Of a DNA stretch of 64,000 nt, positions 58,868 to 64,000 are shown one piece after another. Positions within the stretch are counted from its first letter, which is position 1. Each line of letters opens with the position of its first letter. The notes below the pieces were generated by a model. It did no database searches and was not told the DNA's origin. It was given only the letters and a program-made list of their open reading frames with translations. The translations under genes were made by a program, and so were the position numbers. The stretch is from Heterohyrax brucei (Eukaryota > Chordata > Mammalia > Hyracoidea > Procaviidae), in assembly GCA_028571685.1 (NCBI GenBank), contig CM053143.1, positions 3,663,501 through 3,727,500 of the forward strand, written 5' to 3'.

Positions 58868-61800
58868 CCATTTTTTTTATGATTGAATGAAAATGTACAT
58901 TCCCATATAAATTGCATGCCTACCTACATGCAGCTCCCACTGCTCTCCCTGCCCGGTGACAGCACAGTCTTCCTCTCTACTCCGTACATGTCTTCTCCTC
59001 CCAACAAACTTCTTTCCCCTTCTCTCCACCTACTCCCCTTTCTCCAGTAAGCGGTCAGCAGGATGACATCTTATAGATGAATAGAACCACAAAGTGCACA
59101 CATGATACGGTCACTCTGTGTTGCCAAGTCCAATAGATTCCTGTCGGAGAATTGACCACCATTATGATTTACGGGCAGGGGCAACATCAAGGCCAGGGGC
59201 CATGCTCCCAGGGGAACTCTGAGGCTGTGGACCACCAACTACCATCTTTTAGTGGAGCTCTCAGAATGCACGCCTTTTATTCTTGTATTGCCAGTGAGAC
59301 TCAACTTCGTGAGCTCCGTCACAGCTATCACTGGTGGTGGCTGGGAACCTTCAGGTTCATCCGGTCACAAGTCTATGTAGTCACCCACTCATATGGGTCT
59401 CTCTGTCTTCTGAGTTTTCTTTCCCCTGTGTGGTTTTGGTCCTTGGTTGTCATCTGTTTGCACTAAGTTGGGACCATTTGTTGTACCCTCAGATGGCAGC
59501 TTGGCAGCTTTTAAGACCCCAGACGCCACTCACCAATATGGGGTACAGAGGGCTCTCTTAGCAAAATGCTAGTTGTGCCAATTGGTCTTGGTTTCCCCTG
59601 AGAGTATGGTCCTCAGTCCCTGGCCCCAGCTACTCTGTCCTTGTAATACTGGATTAGGATGGGAGGAGTAATCACGTTATGTTGAAGTAAGTTAATATTG
59701 ATCTTTCTAGTGTGTGCTGTCCTATATCTCACCCAACCAAGTTTCTATCAACTGTCTAATCTAAATGCTTCCTGTCTCGCCCTCCCTCCCTCCCCACCCT
59801 TGCAGCCTTCAAAGAGTCTTTTCTTATATGCATGAGTCTGTTTTTAAATTCTTATCATAAGGGTCTCATACAACATTTGTACTTTTGTCGCTGACTACTT
59901 TCACTCAACATAATGTCCTCCAATTGAAACCAGGTTATGAGATGTTTCCTAAAATCATCATTGTTCTTTATCATTGCATAGTGTTCCATTGAGCATGTAT
60001 ATCATAGTTTACATATTTATTCCTCTGTTGTTGGGCATCTGGGTTGATTCCACCTTTTTACTATTGTGGACTGTGCTGCAATAAACATTTGTGTGCATGT
60101 ATCAGTTGCTGTGAGTGGCCTTGATTCCTAGCAGTGGAATTACTGAGTCAAATGGTATATCTAGATCAAGCTTTTTAAGTAAGCACCAGGTTGCTTTTCA
60201 AAGAGGTTGCACCATTTTGCAAACCCACCAACAGTGTAGGAGCGTTCCAATTTCTTCACAACCTCTCCAACATTTGTTGTTTTGTGTTTTTTGGATCATG
60301 GCCAAACTTGTTAGGGTGAGATGGTATCTCATTGTAGTTTGATTTGAATTTCTTTAATAGCTAATGATACTGAGCATGTCCGCATGTGTTTTTTGGCTGC
60401 CTGGATCTTATCTTTAAAAAAGTGTCTGTGCATCTCCTTTGCCCATTGCTTAATTGCATGATTTATCTTTTTCTTGTTGATACTTTGTAGTACCTTATAG
60501 ATTATGGAGATCAGGCGTTGGTCTGACACATAGTTGCCAAATATTTTTTCTCATTCTGTAAATGGCCTTTTAATTATTTTAATAAAGTTTTTGGATGAGC
60601 AGAAGTGTTTGATTGTGAGTAGTTCCCATTTATCTCTTTTCTGCTATTTGTGGTTTGTTTGACAAATCTAAAAGTCTGTCTAAGTTGTGTATTAAAACTT
60701 CCGTTATTTTCCTACTTTTTCTTGGATAAGCTTAATCATTTTAGATTTGATATGTAGCTCTTTTATCCAGTTTGAGTGGGGTTTTGTATAAGGTATAAGA
60801 TATGGGTCTTGTTTCAATTTTTTGCAGATGGATATCCAATTTTGCCAGCACCATTTGTTGAAGAGATTGTTTTTTCCTGTTTTAATGTCTTAGGGCCTTT
60901 GTTGAATATCAGCTGTTCATAGAAAGATGGTGTCACCTCTGGGGTCTCAATTCCATTCCATTGATTTATCTGCCTCTTTTTGTGCCAGTACCAGGCTGTT
61001 TTGACTACTGTGGCATTGTAATATGTTCTAAAGTTGAGTAGTGAGAGGCTTCCCAGTGTGTTTTTCTTCTTCAGTAGTGATTTACCTATCCGGGGCTTCT
61101 TTCTTTCCATGCAAAGTTGGTAATTTGTTTCTCTATCTCATTAAAAAATGTCACTGGAATTTGTATTGGGATTACATTATTTAAGTAGATTACTTTGGGC
61201 AAAGTAGACATTTTCACTATGTTAAGTCTTCCTATCGATGAGGAGAGTAGGTTTCTACTTTTATGTAAGGCTCTCTTAGTTTCTTGCAGTAAGGACTTGT
61301 AGTTCTCTTTGTAAAGGTCTGTTATTTCTCTGATTCAATTTATTCCTAGGTACTCTATCTTCCTAGGAGCTATAGTAAATGGTATTGATTTGGTGATTTC
61401 TTCCTTAATAATCTCATTTTTGGTATAAAGGAATCCTACTGATGTACTTGTGTTTATCTTGTACCCTGAGAATTTGCTGAACTGTCAGTTTGAGTAGTTT
61501 ACTTATGAATTCTTTAGTATTCTCTGTGTATACAATCATGTCACCTGCAAATAAGGAGATGTTGATTTCTTCTTTCCAATGCAGATGCCCTTTATTTCTT
61601 GGTCTTGTCTAATTACCATGGCTAGAAATTCTAGTGCAATTTTGGATAGGAGAGGTGAGAGTGGACATCCTTTTCTAATTCCTGTTCTCAAGGGAAACTG
61701 TTTCAGTCTCTCTCCATTCAAGATGATGTAAGCAGTTGGCTTTGTATAAATGACCCTTGTTGCATTGAGGAATTTGCCATATATTTCTATTTTGCTGAGA

Positions 61801-62457
61801 ATTTTTATCATGAATGAGTGTTGGACTTTATCAAATGTCTTTTCTGCATCAATAGAAAAAAATCAGGTGATTTTTGTCTTTTGTGTTATTTATGTGGTTC
61901 ATCACATTAATTGTTTTTCTGATGTTGAACGAGCCTTGTATCCCTGGTATGAATCCAACTTGGTCATGATGGATTATTTTTCTTGATATGTTGTTGTATT
62001 CTATTGGCAAGAACTTTTTTGAAGATTTTTGCATCTCGATTCCTGAGTGACATCAGTCTGTAGTTCTCCTTTTTGTTTGGGTCTTTCCCTTGCTTTGGTA
62101 TCAAGATTATGCTGGCCTCATAGAATGGATTTGGGAGTATTCCATCCCTTTCTATCCTGTGAAGTAGTCTCAGTATTACCTAAGTAAAATAGTCTCAGTA
62201 GTGTCGGACAGAACTCTTCTCTAAAAGCTTAATAGAATCCTGTGGTGAAGCCATCTGGGCCTGGGCTTTTTTCACTGGTAGTTTTTGGATGACTTTTTCA
62301 ATCTCTTCCCTTGTGGTAGGTTTAGTACGTAGTTCTGCTTTGTCTTGTGATAATTTTGGTAGGCGATATGAATCAAGAAATTGGTTGACTTCCTCTAGGT
62401 TTTCAAATTTGTTAGAGTACAGTCTTTCATAGTATTGTGTTATGATATTTTTTGTTT
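58868..62457 (-). mobile_element. L1-E, 5'-truncated L1 LINE
   Basis: Minus-strand L1 with a short T run at its left end (3' poly-A), the long-class 3'UTR (58877-59865, as in L1-D) and most of ORF2 to about the region between endonuclease and reverse transcriptase. The active site reads FAGD in place of FADD (around 61535-61550), and stops and frameshifts are frequent. Recognisable parts include '[17 protein letters not shown]' (60814-61110) and '[18 protein letters not shown]' (61536-61811). It ends where the retrocopy tail begins. Confidence 0.93.
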
Positions 62458-64000
62458 CTTTTTTTTTTAGCAGGTGAGTTTAATGATCAGAACAAAGAAG
62501 GATCGATTAGGAAAATTTTTATACAGGAAATGATTTTCATAGAGCAATATATCCTTTTCACAGTGACCATTTTAACAGGGTTTTAGGTAACTGATTATTC
62601 TAGTCTTTCAAATTAAAATTGTTCAAGTATCCATGAAGTATGGAAAAACAGGCAAATATATCTAATAGTTTTCTAATATTATATGATGTTTTCAGTGTTA
62701 TTCCTTATTAGAAATTCAGAGCTCAGGAAGCTGTGCAAAATTATAATGAATAATGTGCGTCAAAGCAGCAATTCTATCAACAATTAATTGCATATGGTAG
62801 GAAAACTCTTTCTGCCACTGTCCCTGCCCTCCCCACCAGTCACACAGACCACTGACTGCTGTTAACTGTATAAGCAGCCCCAGAAAAAGTGGCCACTTCC
62901 CTAAGCCATCACAGCCCGTCTGTATAGAGAGGCGGGACCCCAAGCTTTTCTGCTCTCAGATCAACAAGGTAGACCTTCCGGGGAAAGAGGGCCCATTTGC
63001 AGTGTGCCAGCCTTTCTCCCACCTGGACAATATCAGCTGGAACCTGCTGCAAATTGTTACAGAAGGTCCAAGCAGTGGTGTCTGCTCTCACAGTCAGTAC
63101 TTGTCATGGATCGAATTGTGTCCCACTCAAAATATGTGTAGCCATGCAGCTTGGCCATGATTCCCAGTATCTTGTGACCTTCCTCCATTTTGTGGATTTC
63201 CTATGCTGTATGTTAAAGGATTAGGGTGAGGCTGTAAATCCCTTTAAAAGGTCACCTCCCTTCTCCAGTATAAAGGGAATTTCCCTGGAGTATGGCTTGC
63301 CCCACCCCTAAACCTTTTGTCCTACTAGAGATAAAAAGGGAAACAAGCAGAGAATGGGGAACCTTACACCATCAAGCATGTGAGATTCCTGTGCCAAGAT
63401 GCTCCCTGGACAAAGACTGATGCAATACCGGACTTTCCTCCAGAGCCGACAAGGGGGAAAGCCTTTCCCTGGACACCCTAAATATGGACTTGCAGCCTAC
63501 TGGACTGTGTAAGAATAAACCTTCCTCTTTAAAGCTACCTACTCTGTGGTATTTCTGTTAGAGCAGCCCTAGCTGAGTAAAACAGTACTCTACCTGCTGT
63601 CCTGCATATCTTAAAGCTCAGGCCTCTGAAAGCAACAGGACAGATCCCCTGGTGACTCAGGACAGTCTGTCTGCTTTTCTTTCTAGTTGTTGCTGTGAAC
63701 GGTGAATGAGATGCTGTGTGCTAGGATGCAGGCATCTTTATTAGAGGCTATACCCACAGCCAACATACTCAGGAGGGCTCTGGTGGCAACAAGGCAGATC
63801 TCCTCAGGTACGCATTTGGAATGTGACAATTCCTCCCACAGCCAGTAACTGTTGGCTGTTGATCTGATTCAAACTTCTACAGAAGTTTCCCTGCAGAGGA
63901 GTCAGAAGGCTGGTCATGAAAGTAAGAGAACTCCCCCAGTCATGACAGGATCACTAGAGCCCTGAAACCAAAAAGACAGATCCCTCAGATGTACTCCTCT
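62458..64000 (-). pseudogene. Candidate processed retrocopy of an unrecognised transcript, split by an LTR
   Basis: On the minus strand the sequence ends with a polyadenylation-like attaaa (tttaat at 62479-62484 on the plus strand) about 10 bases ahead of an A11-type tail, as in a reverse-transcribed mRNA. Two overlapping frames are open upstream (62909-63091, including 'WALFPRKVYLVDLRAEKLG', and 62716-62943), but I recognise no family in either. The sequence continues on the far side of an inserted LTR to the window edge. It could instead be a non-coding RNA copy or unique DNA next to a T-run. Confidence 0.4.
63102..63584 (+). mobile_element. Solitary MaLR-type LTR with perfect target duplication
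   Basis: A 483-bp LTR fossil running from 'tgtcatggatcgaattgtgt' to 'gagtaaaaca', with 'gtgtaagaataaaccttcct' near the 3' end. Flanked by identical 5-base repeats gtact (63097-63101 and 63585-63589). Inserted into the candidate retrocopy. Confidence 0.88.

Larger units (their letters stand above)
55846..58870 (-). mobile_element. Older L1 LINE with an internal inverted segment
   Basis: The 3'UTR (55846-about 56850, with aataaa-type signal near its minus-strand end) and the ORF2 C-terminus (about 56850-56948) are in minus orientation. ORF2 reverse-transcriptase sequence at 58385-58870 is also minus ('[17 protein letters not shown]'). The segment 57133-58383 between them is plus-strand ORF2 that fits the missing middle. 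An LTR remnant (56949-57132) lies at one junction. All reading frames are heavily broken. L1-E abuts the right side. Confidence 0.6.

Noticed and set aside
62130-62215. Short repeated 'agtctcagta' phrases in L1-E as a regulatory repeat
   Set aside because: A local small duplication inside a dead LINE explains it.

Overview
The window is gene-poor vertebrate DNA from a placental mammal. It is most likely an afrotherian, and the repeats look most like those of the elephant/hyrax/sirenian group. I found no intact host gene, no ribosomal or functional tRNA gene and no CRISPR array. The clade call rests on about 23 tRNA-derived SINE copies of the AfroSINE type (a head like 'cctggtggcatagtgg' and a tail like 'atgagtcggaatcgactcg') and on RTE/BovB-like LINEs that end in the same tail sequence. 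The window could be intergenic DNA or a large intron; the sequence does not say which.

Five L1 LINEs of modern type make up about 24 kb: L1-A (89-6304, minus, near full length), L1-B (10663-16731, plus, near full length), L1-C (about 37864-39985, minus, 5'-truncated), L1-D (about 39986-47152, minus, full length and best preserved) and L1-E (58868-62457, minus, 5'-truncated). All carry disrupted ORFs, so none looks able to move. They fall into two 3'UTR classes. An older L1 (55846-58870) carries an internal segment in the opposite orientation.

The remainder is a nest of younger insertions in older ones. A 5'-truncated RTE (28654-29841) with a perfect 12-bp target-site duplication sits inside an ancient L1M fragment. 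A second RTE (19250-20845) follows a tRNA-Gly-like head and is split by a solitary MaLR-type LTR. Other MaLR-type LTR fossils split AfroSINEs (22838-23400, 23787-24334) and a candidate processed retrocopy at the right edge (63102-63584). A MaLR-type fossil with an internal region lies at 17026-19105.

Between these are stretches of AT-rich, apparently unique or very old repeat-derived DNA with MIR-like remnants and two TATG/CATA-type microsatellites. No new biological system was found. The most useful observations are the nesting order of the elements, the rearranged L1s, the shared RTE/SINE tail and the unidentified retrocopy at 62458-64000.
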